DNA from: JBBAAP01 sp043808305
Lineage (GTDB): Bacteria; Planctomycetota; MHYJ01; JACQXL01
DNA: 40,294 nucleotides
Direction of reading: 5' to 3'
Assembly: GCA_043808305.1 (NCBI GenBank)
Contig: JAZDFB010000051.1
Coordinates: forward strand, 1 to 40,294
The position numbers and the translations under genes are program-made. This document shows positions 33,193 to 40,294 of this stretch, piece by piece (position 1 is the first letter of the stretch; the number at the start of each line of letters is the position of its first letter). The notes below the pieces were generated by a model that saw nothing but the letters and a program-made list of their open reading frames with translations, did no database searches and was not told where the DNA came from.

Positions 33193-34173
33193 ATGAAACA
33201 CCGTCTTGGTAAGCTGTCCTGGGTTATTTTAGCATTGTCGGTCTTGACCGCCGGTTGCACGGCTTTTAACCGCAATAACACGCCCATCCTGAATGCGGCC
33301 GAGAAAAAACTCGTTCCCAAAGATAAAACCCTTTTCATTATAACACTGCCGATTACCTTCCCCATTGGGCTGTCGGCCATAACCCTGGATGCGCTGATAG
33401 TCCACCCGGCCTTGGTGATTGGCGATTCCTGGGACAGCACCTATGATTCGGTCTGGGGGAACACCCACTGGGATGGCCATTATGCGACTGAGTCGGCTTT
33501 GCTCGTCCCGCGGGTGGGCGCGACGCCGGTCGTATTTACCTGTAAGTTCTTCCGGCGGGCTTTCCTTTATTATGATAAAGAAGAGGAAAGACGATCCAAG
33601 CAAAGCGAACAGGATAGGCAGAAAGAACGGGACGAACTTAGTCAGCAGGTTAATCAATCGTTAAAACAGGCCAGAGAGTTTTATAGTGAAAAGAAGTATA
33701 CGGAGGCCGTTACCGCTATTGATAAAATCCTTTGTTTGCGCGATTACCGTCAGACGCCGCTGGACACCCGGCAGGAAACGGCTTTAATATATATGAAATC
33801 ACTGTTAAGGACAGACGCGCCGGATAGGTTATTTGACTGTTTGGATAAAGACAGCCTCGGCATCTATGCCGGATTCAGGATGGATGATGAGTTGACGGGC
33901 CTGTTTGAAGAAACATTCCTGAAGGGAAGCCTTACCCGGAAGAGCCGGATTATTTACTGCCTTGTTCGTTACATCAAGGATGCTGATAATGTTACAGCAA
34001 TTCTGTTAAAGGCCTTAGACGACCCGGACCCGGTTATCCGTTATATTGTATTGGACATGACAATAAAAGCTTACGGCACGAAAGAATATATTGCGGTTCA
34101 GGTTATGAAAAAGGCATCTCAGGACAGCCACGAGGTTATCAGGGCAACCGCTATTAAGAATTTGGGTGAATAA
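33193..34173 (+). CDS. Lipoprotein with paralogous N-domain and HEAT-like C-domain
   Basis: The 326-residue protein starts at 33193 with a lipoprotein signal ending LTAGC. Residues 1-115 are paralogous to the preceding gene (NRNNTPILN; LDALIVHPALVIGDSWDSTY). A highly charged helical segment (about 125-165, EEERRSKQSEQDRQKERDEL) follows, probably coiled coil, then a TPR-like part and a C-terminal HEAT-like repeat (ALDDPDPVIRYIVLDMTIKA; DSHEVIRATAIKNLG). It looks like an envelope scaffold; the family is not recognised. Confidence 0.78.
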   Translation: MKHRLGKLSWVILALSVLTAGCTAFNRNNTPILNAAEKKLVPKDKTLFIITLPITFPIGLSAITLDALIVHPALVIGDSWDSTYDSVWGNTHWDGHYATESALLVPRVGATPVVFTCKFFRRAFLYYDKEEERRSKQSEQDRQKERDELSQQVNQSLKQAREFYSEKKYTEAVTAIDKILCLRDYRQTPLDTRQETALIYMKSLLRTDAPDRLFDCLDKDSLGIYAGFRMDDELTGLFEETFLKGSLTRKSRIIYCLVRYIKDADNVTAILLKALDDPDPVIRYIVLDMTIKAYGTKEYIAVQVMKKASQDSHEVIRATAIKNLGE

Positions 34174-34227
34174 GGATTCCCCTTAAGCATCTTCCCGGTC
34201 TTATTAAGTCTCTGTTTAGCATTACGC

Positions 34228-34256
34228 TTGACAGGGATTAATAAATTAGCTAATAT
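34228..34256 (+). promoter_or_regulatory. Near-consensus promoter predicting a leaderless mRNA
   Basis: A perfect TTGACA (34228-34233), a 17-bp spacer and TAATAT (34251-34256) are followed only 6 bp later by the ATG at 34263. Transcription would start on or beside the start codon, leaving no room for a ribosome-binding site. Confidence 0.6.
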
Positions 34257-34262
34257 CCCATT

Positions 34263-35021
34263 ATGAGTAAAAAGGCGGTAATACTTACTCTTGGCATTGT
34301 CCTGTTAATCGCATCTCTTGGATACCTGTTTTCTTGGCCGACCGCACTCAGGCAAATCATCAATATGAAGAGGGCGGAAAAGCACCTGTCTATAATAAAG
34401 AGCCGATTAGAAACCAATCCTATATTTAAAGATATACGATTGAGGGCCGGCGCCGGGCTTAACGGTTGTATTATGGTAATCGGCACCGTCCCGGCAAACA
34501 AGGACATCATCGAACTTAAAAATATCATAACCAACACTAATCCGCCGGTAATGGTTGATTATGCAGTCTCCTCGGTTGATAATGCTAATTGGGTTGATTT
34601 ATCCGATGGCCTCAAGTGCCTGGTGGAATTGGAGAAAAATATATTCGCAATCAGCGAAACTATAACAGTTGATGTGTTTATCAGGAATAGCACGGATAAA
34701 GAAATTATGTATGTCAGGGGCTTCTACTATAATAATCCTAAACTTGGTCCGGCCTTCCGCTGTGGAATTGATCCTGTGCTTAAAGATTCTAATAATACCG
34801 AGATAAAATCAATTTGCCGCATAATTTGTTTAAACATTAGTGAGGCAAGTGAAATGAAACCGGGTGAATCGGAATATTTCTCATTCAATTTAACTGATTG
34901 CTACCACCTTGACAAGACCGGGAAATACTCATTCTACCTGTCGTTTAAGAAGGGGGGCTTCTTTGCGGACGGGCAGTCCAATACCGTCGGGTTTGAGATA
35001 GCGGATAAGCGGAAATACTAA
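34263..35021 (+). CDS. Membrane-anchored hypothetical protein
   Basis: I do not recognise the family of this 252-residue protein. It has one N-terminal TM segment (residues 5-24), a small alpha/beta part (about 45-105) with CIMVIGTVPANKDIIELKNI that loosely recalls BON/secretin-type domains, and a beta-sandwich-like C-terminus (about 120-245; DVFIRNSTDKEIMYVRGFYY, SEYFSFNL, FYLSFKKGGF). The C-part resembles bacterial domains that hold Ig-like folds outside the cytoplasm. The promoter upstream suggests a leaderless transcript. Neighbours are also envelope proteins of unknown role. Confidence 0.7.
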   Translation: MSKKAVILTLGIVLLIASLGYLFSWPTALRQIINMKRAEKHLSIIKSRLETNPIFKDIRLRAGAGLNGCIMVIGTVPANKDIIELKNIITNTNPPVMVDYAVSSVDNANWVDLSDGLKCLVELEKNIFAISETITVDVFIRNSTDKEIMYVRGFYYNNPKLGPAFRCGIDPVLKDSNNTEIKSICRIICLNISEASEMKPGESEYFSFNLTDCYHLDKTGKYSFYLSFKKGGFFADGQSNTVGFEIADKRKY

Positions 35022-35052
35022 ACAGGGACTAAACGAGGATCAACGAATAATT

Positions 35053-35469
35053 ATGGAAAAGAAACTGCTCTATATCGGTTTAGGCATACTGGCAGTTGTC
35101 TTAATGTTTATCGGCTATCATTATGCCAGGTTCCAGCAGGCAACATCGCGGATGAAAGGGCTCTCGGCTGACCTGGAGCGGCGCATCGTGGAATTTGAGA
35201 AGAAGGAATATAAACGACCGCCGCTGTTTGGCCCGGCCGTGCCCGGCAACGCCGCGGAGTATTACGAAGAAGCATACAAAAAAATAAGCAAAACAAATCA
35301 GTCTATTTGTAGGCAGATAACTGACCATATTGATAATCCATCCAGGCCTCTTAGTTCCGAGGCAATGGCTTATTACGAACAGGTCAAGCCGGTTATAGAA
35401 GTGATAAGCAAGGGGACTCATGCCGAAAATTATAAATCATTGACTAACCATCGGGATGGCTTTTTTTAG
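35053..35469 (+). pseudogene. N-terminal part of a frameshifted membrane-anchored protein
   Basis: The 138 residues contain a TM anchor (5-22), a charged helix and GPAVPGNAAEYYEEAYKKI, then stop just after a run of seven T (35461-35467). The next reading frame (35456-36355) continues without another start signal and its first residues read FFRDVHTIDKVHLLAKLMLL. Removing one T joins both into one protein of about 433 residues, the length expected for planctomycete proteins of this kind. Either the T7 run holds a true frameshift, a slippage site, or an assembly error. Confidence 0.75.
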
Positions 35470-36355
35470 GGACGTTCATACAATCGATAAAGTACATTTA
35501 TTAGCAAAGTTGATGCTGTTACGGGGCAGAGAGCTCAAGGCCAGCGGCCAAATTACGGAGGCCATTAATATCTATTGCGATACCATCAGATTTGGCGACG
35601 ATTGGATTAGATATAGTGAGCTTATGGAGGCGGCGATGGGCGTATCATCCTGCGAGATAGCATATGAAGAAATAAGGCGTTTGTTGGATGACCAGCTTTC
35701 TGATGAACAGCTTAGTTTACTCCTGGGTTATTTTAGGGTTCTGGATGAAACCCAGCCGGATTTTGCTAATGCTTGGGTTGGCGAACAGCTGTGTTCTGAA
35801 GCCGGCTTGAAGAAAGCCGCCGAATATAGCGGATTCTTTACCAACCGGAGTGGGATAAGTTGGAGTATACTTGGTCAGTCTAGTTATGATTGGATTAATC
35901 GAACGGATTACATCGAAGCCTGGCCGGACGTGCAAGTGCTATATCCGGAGTTGATTCGAATAAATAGATTACCATTCAGGCAGGCGAAAGAAGATTCGGT
36001 TAAATTTGAGGCGTATGGAATGACTTTGAGGAATCGTATTAGCCGGGCAATGTTTCCAAGTGCAATTATAGGGTTGACTTATGATACGGAAACAAGAGCG
36101 TCCTTCCGAGGCGTTTACATTTTAGCCGCGCTGAAGTTATACAAGCTCAGGCACGGAGCGTATCCGGAAACGCTTGATAAGCTGTCTCCGGCCATTATAC
36201 CGGCAGTGCCATTAGACCCGTTCAGCGATAAGCCGTTTATCTACCGGGTTGACAAAGACGGCATCCTGTTCCTTTACAGCGTCAAAGAAGACCTTAAGGA
36301 TGACAATGCCGACCCTAAAAAGGACGTAGTCATCAGCCCCAAGATAACAAAATAG
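35456..36355 (+). pseudogene. C-terminal part of the frameshifted protein
   Basis: This frame gives 299 residues. It begins with the helical LLAKLMLLRGRELKASGQIT segment, has a long helical middle, and ends with RGVYILAALKLYKLRHGAYP and PLDPFSDKPFIYRV, a C-terminal layout common in planctomycete proteins that recalls pseudopilin-like tails. The ATG at 35456 has no plausible ribosome-binding site and overlaps the upstream frame, which supports reading both as one interrupted gene. Function is unknown. Confidence 0.75.
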
Positions 36356-36513
36356 GGTGAATTAATGGAATAATAAACAGGGACTTGACACGTTCGCTGA
36401 GTAAGGGCTTAGTGTAAATTTGACTGGTACGAGAGGCGAAAAAACTAGTCTTTTAAGAGTCTCTTTAAGTCACTGTTGGATAGAAAGAACTGATTCTGAT
36501 TAAAGGAGGATGT
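36356..36513. other. Intergenic spacer before the UlaG-like gene
   Basis: No gene is seen. A TTGACA at 36385-36390 has no -10 at useful spacing. The spacer ends in AAAGGAGGATGT, a strong ribosome-binding site for the ATG at 36514. GACTGGTACGAGAGGCG and AAGAGTCTCTTT show only weak dyad symmetry. Confidence 0.35.
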
Positions 36514-38124
36514 ATGAGAAGCGCATTTGCATTTGGTATCCCGTTGTTTGCGGGCATAATCGCCGGCGTATTTTGTTCGTGCCTGATATGCGGCTGGATT
36601 CTTGCGGCTGAGAATGAAGACGCCTTTTCGGTGCTGGAACAGTTCGAGAAAAATAGCACCGGCCTGGAAAAGGCCGGGTTAGATACCTTTATTGCCAAGG
36701 TGACTACGGAACAGCCCGAAACCGGCTGTATGGTCTACTGGGCAAAGAACAGGGGAGTCAAGACCAAGACAACCGACGGCAAGGAAAGCCCTCAAATCGC
36801 GGAAATAACCAGGGCCGCCGGACTGGGAAGAACCAAAATAAGCAAGACCTATGACCTGACCAAGGATAGTTTTACCGGCGCCTGCGAGACGCTGGCCCTG
36901 ACCGGCGGCACTGCTGTCAAACAGCTCACTTTCATCTCTAACGACGAGTCCGGCACCGCGCAATTCCCAAAGGTAATCTTAACGATTGACCCAAAAAAGT
37001 GTCAGCTGCTCCAGATAGAGTTAGTCAGCAATTCATCTCCCTTCGGGCAGGACACCAACAAAACAACCTTTGAATACAACAAAGACGGCTTTATTGCCAA
37101 GGAAGTTATGTCCGGCAATGCCGGGGGCTCGATGCCCTTTGAAAATACCACCGAGTACGCATACGCCGCCGTGAACAAATTCACCGTACTGTCAAAGATA
37201 ACCAGGAAAATGACCTGCGGCGGTATGGAGGGAATGCCGGCCAGTGACTCCACCAATACCTTTACCTATTCCGACATAAAGGTCAACGCCAAAATCCCGG
37301 AGGAGATTTTCTCACAGTCCCAGGCAGTTGAAACCGCCAAGCAATTGCTCCTGTTGAAAGGGAAAGTCGGCATCTGGTTCCTGGGCCACAGCGGCGTGGC
37401 AATCAAGACCGCCAAGCACTTCCTGGTGTTTGATTACCTTGCCTTCCCGCCCACCGTGGAGAATACCGAGGAACTGTCAACCGGCGTGATTAACCCGGAA
37501 GGGCTCAAGAGCGAAAATGTGCTGGTCTTCGTTTCGCACGACCATTCCGACCATTTTAACCCCAAAATCGCCTCGTGGCAACGTAAGATAAAGGAAATCA
37601 GGTATATTGCGCCGCCTTGCGTATTTGACTGCGCGCCCGGGCTCAAGAACAAGCCCAAGGAAAACCTGATAGAAATCGACGCCGATAAGGAGATTACCAC
37701 AACCGACGGCGTCAGTATATCCACTATCAGGGCCACCGATGCCGGCGTAAGCTTCCTGGTCAAGGTCGACGGGCTGGTCATCTTCCACGCCGGTGACCAC
37801 GCCCTTTGGGCAAAACAAATCGAGCCGGATTACCAGAACGAGTTGAAAAGGCTCAAAGGCGCAAAGATAGACATCGCCTTCCTGCCGTCGGCCGGCCAGC
37901 CGGACGGCACGCAGACCGTCGTCCGCGAGGGCGCTCTGTGGGCAGTCAAGGAACTGGCGCCCAAGGTGGTTATCCCCATACACCTCTCATCCGACTTGGC
38001 CGAAGGCGCGGCTTTGGCAAAGATTATCAATGAGCAAAAGTCAGGCACGCAATCTGTTTTCCTGGAGGAGAACCGCGGAAAGCTGTATATATACGAGAAC
38101 GGAACGATAAAGGAAAGTAAATAA
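36514..38124 (+). CDS. Exported UlaG-like metallo-beta-lactamase-fold hydrolase
   Basis: The 536-residue protein has an N-terminal signal or anchor (about 6-30), a beta-rich region (about 35-260) resembling LolA/LolB-like outer-membrane lipoprotein-sorting domains, then a metallo-beta-lactamase fold (about 285-536). The metal motif VSHDHSDHF, GIWFLGHSGVAIKT, IFHAGDHALW and KVVIPIHLSSDL place it with UlaG/RomA-like beta-lactamase-superfamily 3 hydrolases, Mn- or Zn-dependent. Substrates in this group include lactones and phospholipids; here unknown. The fused N-domain is unusual. GGAGG precedes the start, and the next gene begins 13 bp downstream. Confidence 0.88.
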   Translation: MRSAFAFGIPLFAGIIAGVFCSCLICGWILAAENEDAFSVLEQFEKNSTGLEKAGLDTFIAKVTTEQPETGCMVYWAKNRGVKTKTTDGKESPQIAEITRAAGLGRTKISKTYDLTKDSFTGACETLALTGGTAVKQLTFISNDESGTAQFPKVILTIDPKKCQLLQIELVSNSSPFGQDTNKTTFEYNKDGFIAKEVMSGNAGGSMPFENTTEYAYAAVNKFTVLSKITRKMTCGGMEGMPASDSTNTFTYSDIKVNAKIPEEIFSQSQAVETAKQLLLLKGKVGIWFLGHSGVAIKTAKHFLVFDYLAFPPTVENTEELSTGVINPEGLKSENVLVFVSHDHSDHFNPKIASWQRKIKEIRYIAPPCVFDCAPGLKNKPKENLIEIDADKEITTTDGVSISTIRATDAGVSFLVKVDGLVIFHAGDHALWAKQIEPDYQNELKRLKGAKIDIAFLPSAGQPDGTQTVVREGALWAVKELAPKVVIPIHLSSDLAEGAALAKIINEQKSGTQSVFLEENRGKLYIYENGTIKESK

Positions 38125-38137
38125 AGGAGGAACAGCT

Positions 38138-39835
38138 ATGAAAACAGGAATGATTTGGGGCGTGATAACTATGTTAATGGTGATATTAGTTGCGGTGATG
38201 ATGGCCCGGCCGGGAATGCGGCCACGGCCCAGAAAGCCCGCTGTGCAGTGGGTACGGCCTCAATCAAACAACTCCACTGTGCAGACGATACGGATTGAAT
38301 CAAACAAACCCAAACCACCGGCCGGCCTGGTCGGCTGGTGGAAGTTCGACGAGGCATCCGGCATCACCGCCACGGATTCCTCCAAAAACGGCAACGACGG
38401 CACAATCAGCGGCGGGGCGATATGGTCCGACGGCGCGCTGGCATTTGACGGCGTGGACGACCTTGTAAAAGTGCCTCATTCCCCGTCGTTTGACATTGCC
38501 GGCCAGCTTACCATTGAGGCCTGGGTGAACCTGCAGGCCGACCATTCAAGCATGGATAACACCATGATAAGGAAGAACGGCAGTTTCCTTCTTGAGCTGG
38601 GAGAATCCGGGATAAATGTACCTATCTTCTATATTTGCTGGGAGGACAAAAGCACGTCAGAGATAAACGGGCCGCCCATACCCAAATTCGAATGGCATCA
38701 CCTGGCCGCCACTTACGACGGCAATGCTATGAGGTTGTATATGGACGGCAACCTGGTCAGCTACGATTCCGTCGGCAAAAGAATTATGCGCGTAACGGCT
38801 GAACCGCTGACCATCGGCAGATGGGAATGGAACAAGGAATGGTACAAAGGCCTTCTGGGCGACGTGCAAATATATAATTACGCCCGGACTCAGGACCAGA
38901 TTAAGGAGGATTCCAAACTATATTATACCCCGGGTACAGAGGTGCGCTGGGAAACGGCCGTGACGCCTCCGCCGGAACAGGCCACCCGGGAGATTCCGGC
39001 CGTCATCCGGCCCGAGCGGACACCCAAGGAAGAGCTGACACCGGAATTACAGGCTAAAATCGCCAGGCTAATCGAACAGCTGGGGGATGAGCGGTTTGAG
39101 AACCGTCAAGCCGCCCAAAACGAATTAATCGGGCTGGGAGATATAACAATCCCGGAACTGGAAAAAGCCCTGCAAAACCCCGATGCGCAAATCAAAATGA
39201 GCGCTCAGGCAATCCTGAAATCCTTACGCCCGGTCGGCTGGTGGAAATTAGACGAGACATCCGGCATCACCGCCACAGATTCCTCCAAAAACGGCAACGA
39301 CGGCACGGTTCACGGCAATCCCGCCTGGGACGGCGGGCTGTCCTGTGACGGCGAGGACGACTATGTGGAAGTGCCGGGTTCGAGAACGTGGAACATTACC
39401 GACCAGCTTACCATCGAGGCCTGGGTGAACCTGCAGGCCGACCATCCAAGCGGGCAGTGCACTATGATAAGAAAAAGCGAGAACTTCCTCCTGGAACTGG
39501 GCGATGAAGGCACAAACAGGCCTGTCTTCCTGATTTACCGGGTAGACGGAAGTTCGTTTGACTACGACTGCATAAACGGGCCGGCCATTCCTAAATTCGA
39601 ATGGCATCATCTGGCCGCGACATACGACGGCAATGCTATGAGGATGTATATAGACGGCAACCTGGTCAGCTCCGAGTCCGTCGGCAAAAGAACCATCAGC
39701 GTAACAAATGCTCCGCTGACAATAGGCAGAAGAATTTGGAATGATGAGTGGTTCAAAGGAATTATCAGCGACGTCAAAATATACGATTGCGCCCGGACCG
39801 CGGACCAGATTAAGGCGGATTCCCGGAGCCGGTAG
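38138..39835 (+). CDS. Anchored protein with two LamG domains and a central HEAT-like segment
   Basis: The 565-residue protein has a TM/signal segment (5-24), a linker, LamG domain 1 (about 62-250), a Pro/Glu-rich linker, a HEAT-like piece (about 300-355; LIEQLGDERFENRQAAQNEL, PELEKALQNP) of a type common in planctomycetes, and LamG domain 2 (about 358-562). Both LamG domains carry GWWK(F/L)DE, DSSKNGNDGT, LTIEAWVNLQADH and FEWHHLAATYDGNAMR. The domains bind carbohydrate or protein. Coding DNA of the two is nearly the same, a sign of recent duplication. GGAGG precedes the start. Confidence 0.88.
   Translation: MKTGMIWGVITMLMVILVAVMMARPGMRPRPRKPAVQWVRPQSNNSTVQTIRIESNKPKPPAGLVGWWKFDEASGITATDSSKNGNDGTISGGAIWSDGALAFDGVDDLVKVPHSPSFDIAGQLTIEAWVNLQADHSSMDNTMIRKNGSFLLELGESGINVPIFYICWEDKSTSEINGPPIPKFEWHHLAATYDGNAMRLYMDGNLVSYDSVGKRIMRVTAEPLTIGRWEWNKEWYKGLLGDVQIYNYARTQDQIKEDSKLYYTPGTEVRWETAVTPPPEQATREIPAVIRPERTPKEELTPELQAKIARLIEQLGDERFENRQAAQNELIGLGDITIPELEKALQNPDAQIKMSAQAILKSLRPVGWWKLDETSGITATDSSKNGNDGTVHGNPAWDGGLSCDGEDDYVEVPGSRTWNITDQLTIEAWVNLQADHPSGQCTMIRKSENFLLELGDEGTNRPVFLIYRVDGSSFDYDCINGPAIPKFEWHHLAATYDGNAMRMYIDGNLVSSESVGKRTISVTNAPLTIGRRIWNDEWFKGIISDVKIYDCARTADQIKADSRSR
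38330..39306 (+). repeat. Near-identical LamG coding repeats
   Basis: Bases 38330-38403 and 39233-39306 (offset 903) differ at about four of 74 positions, and the later segments coding LTIEAWVNLQADH and FEWHHLAATYDGNA are also nearly the same. The intervening regions differ, so this is a partial duplication or gene conversion within one gene. Confidence 0.8.
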
Positions 39836-40093
39836 CCGACACCGCGGGCAGGTCAGTGGCAGTTCGAGCTATAGTCCATAGTCTATAGCCTTTAGTCTCC
39901 TGCAATTTCCTTGCCCAAACCGCCCGGTTAGTGCCGCTTCGACCAACGGGAGTTAGCGGCACGTTATTAGTCGCTGTTAGGCTTTAGCCGTTATCAGCGA
40001 CTTATCCCGCATAGCGGGGTCCAAGCAAAGCTTGACGGGACTGAACCATTTCAGTATAATGTCTCCGGAATTACCTAAGTGGAGGGAATAGAT
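39836..40093. repeat. Intergenic hairpin array upstream of the Bro-N gene
   Basis: No gene is seen. The spacer has GTGCCGCT/AGCGGCAC (39931-39938 with 39955-39962; minus-strand loop AACTCCCGTTGGTCGA), GTCGCTG/CAGCGAC (39970-39976 with 39995-40001) and CCCGC-ATA-GCGGG (40006-40018, followed on the minus strand by ATAAG). An earlier piece, CTATAG...CTATAG (39870-39890 region), is a further small repeat. All belong to the variable-stem family but point to the minus strand. Confidence 0.8.
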
Positions 40094-40294
40094 ATGGCAA
40101 ATGAACTGATACCCACAAGCCCGTCCCGAATGCCTTCGGGACTAAGAGGGGTAACTAAAATAGCCGTTTTCCGGGGCCGTAAAATCCGCAAGGCGCTTTA
40201 CAAAAACGAATGGTTCTTTTCCGTTGTTGATGTAATTGCCGCGTTGACCGAAAGCGGAAATCCCCGCGATTACTGGTACAGAATGAAAATGCGG
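40094..40294 (+). CDS. Bro-N (antirepressor-like) domain protein, 3' end beyond the window
   Basis: The first 67 residues are present and the frame runs off the window. GGAGGG seven bases upstream marks the ATG at 40094. After a short N-terminus, residues 25-67 read VFRGRKIRKALYKNEWFFSV then VDVIAALTESGNP and RDYWYRMKMR, the opening of the BRO-N domain found in phage antirepressors and in chromosomal DNA-binding proteins of many uncultured bacteria. The extra SPSRMPSGLRG stretch is encoded by a perfect 8-bp hairpin (40123-40142). Whether it belongs to a prophage cannot be judged from this end. Confidence 0.8.
   Translation, partial: MANELIPTSPSRMPSGLRGVTKIAVFRGRKIRKALYKNEWFFSVVDVIAALTESGNPRDYWYRMKMR
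40123..40142. repeat. Hairpin inside the Bro-N coding start
   Basis: GTCCCGAA (40123-40130) and TTCGGGAC (40135-40142) are perfectly complementary around the tetraloop TGCC, and CTAAG follows, as after several intergenic hairpins. The hairpin is translated in frame near the N-terminus. Confidence 0.65.

Overview
The window looks like chromosomal DNA of a Gram-negative bacterium, most likely a member of the Planctomycetota or a neighbouring PVC lineage. The reasons are a Kdo/LPS-export gene set, a TPR protein ending in two RNA-polymerase-alpha-CTD-like domains, a DUF6941-like protein, LamG/HEAT/FG-GAP secreted proteins, and an EF-P with Asn at the loop tip. The phylum is an inference from family content, not a proof. 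No rRNA, tRNA or CRISPR array was seen.

Layout. 1-4250: a TPR lipoprotein (-, cut by the window edge), a small protein plus nucleotidyltransferase pair (+), and a HEAT-repeat lipoprotein (-). These are separated by arrays of short hairpins; one 108-bp hairpin block occurs twice, exactly 2900 bp apart. 4255-10564: envelope and housekeeping genes kdsD, kdsC, an LptC/LptA-like protein, an HD-domain protein and comEC. 10649-12636: a pilT-like ATPase overlapping coaX; coaX carries an in-frame insertion that resembles the intergenic hairpins. 12703-22852: a catabolic block of acyl-CoA dehydrogenase, MeaB-type GTPase, B12 mutase large and small subunits, two thiolase-like proteins, the TPR/alpha-CTD protein and a 3-hydroxyacyl-CoA dehydrogenase/enoyl-CoA hydratase fusion. 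The mutase has Phe and Gln at the two substrate-recognition positions, which fits isobutyryl-CoA mutase rather than methylmalonyl-CoA mutase. The block would therefore convert isobutyryl-CoA to butyryl-CoA, crotonyl-CoA, 3-hydroxybutyryl-CoA and acetoacetyl-CoA. Both thiolase-like proteins lack the normal catalytic Cys and His residues.

22906-26403: a PilZ protein, a two-TM protein, a nitroreductase, lipB and efp (-), and a small membrane protein. 26393-29458: the most unusual gene, a TIM44-like membrane protein with four tandem Hint (intein-like) domains inside its Gly-rich N-terminal linker. 29463-32598 (-): a RimK-like ATP-grasp ligase, a DUF6941-like protein and an FG-GAP secreted protein. 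32816-39835 (+): paralogous lipoproteins, hypothetical proteins (one split by a frameshift at a T7 run), a UlaG-like metallo-hydrolase and a double-LamG protein. 39836-40294: another hairpin array, then the start of a Bro-N protein whose N-terminus contains a hairpin.

Three observations stand out: the quadruple Hint array, the isobutyryl-CoA mutase block with its Cys-less thiolase pair, and a family of hairpins with conserved loops and changing stems that also appears inside coding sequence.
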